From positions 1 to 5,721 of the forward strand of contig JADGGM010000239.1 of NCBI GenBank assembly GCA_019689955.1: 5,721 nt of DNA, given 5' to 3'. Below are positions 5,687 to 5,721 of this stretch, piece after piece. Under the pieces are notes generated by a model. That model made no database searches. It was not told the DNA's origin and saw only the letters and a program-made list of their open reading frames with translations. The position numbers and the translations under genes are program-made. Numbering within the stretch: the first letter of the stretch is position 1; every line of letters starts with the position of its first letter. This DNA comes from Gemmatimonadaceae bacterium (GTDB lineage Bacteria > Gemmatimonadota > Gemmatimonadetes > Gemmatimonadales > Gemmatimonadaceae).

Positions 5687-5692
5687 AATATA
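5687..5692 (-). promoter_or_regulatory. -10 box of the rnpB promoter
   Basis: TATATT on the minus strand (5692-5687) matches 5 of 6 bases of the -10 consensus. It predicts a start near 5680, in agreement with the first base of helix P1 at 5682. No good -35 is visible; at a 17-base spacing the sequence is TTCCAT, and the window ends shortly after. Confidence 0.6.
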
Positions 5693-5721
5693 GCGGTATT
5701 GCGGGCGGGATGGAACGTGGG

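Noticed and set aside
5291..5687. Three overlapping plus-strand frames of 91-118 codons
   Set aside because: They lie entirely antisense to rnpB, whose conserved RNA motifs explain the sequence.
1..5721. CRISPR arrays, insertion sequences, toxin-antitoxin or defence genes
   Set aside because: No regular repeat-spacer pattern, transposase motif or tRNA-like attachment site was seen; the window is accounted for by housekeeping genes and the lipoprotein.

Overview
This window is the replication-origin neighbourhood of a GC-rich bacterial chromosome. The minus strand carries the conserved rpmH-rnpA-yidD-yidC cluster, with yidC cut by the left edge. The plus strand carries dnaA and dnaN. To their right, a predicted lipoprotein gene and the RNase P RNA gene (rnpB) are both on the minus strand. 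The YidC has a long periplasmic N-terminal region and there is a lipobox protein, so the host probably has an outer membrane. The phrasing of L34, DnaA and the sliding clamp suggests Gemmatimonadota or a neighbouring phylum. That placement comes from memory of the families and was not tested by a search.

Layout: 1-607 yidC (partial), 623-832 yidD and 832-1158 rnpA form a tight minus-strand unit behind rpmH (1187-1351). A sigma70-like promoter for this unit lies at 1402-1430. The 1352-1528 gap between the divergent rpmH and dnaA genes holds that promoter and two identical 13-bp copies of a DnaA-box sequence just upstream of dnaA. dnaA occupies 1529-2920. The 228-bp dnaA-dnaN gap looks like oriC: it has degenerate DnaA boxes, then a C-run, then a TAC-repeat block resembling a DnaA-trio. 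dnaN (3149-4261) ends 14 bp from the stop of the convergent lipoprotein gene (4276-5169). A perfect 15-bp inverted repeat at 5247-5293 abuts the 3' end of rnpB (5294-5682), whose -10 box lies at 5687-5692.

The genes serve replication initiation and clamp loading (dnaA, dnaN, oriC), tRNA 5' maturation (rnpA protein and rnpB RNA, here only about 4 kb apart), ribosome assembly (rpmH) and membrane protein insertion (yidD, yidC). This is mostly a conserved housekeeping region and I see no novel defence or mobile system. The oddest points are rnpA, which has no ATG, GTG or TTG start upstream of its conserved N-terminus, the DnaA boxes where the dnaA ribosome binding site should be, and the DnaA-trio-like element.
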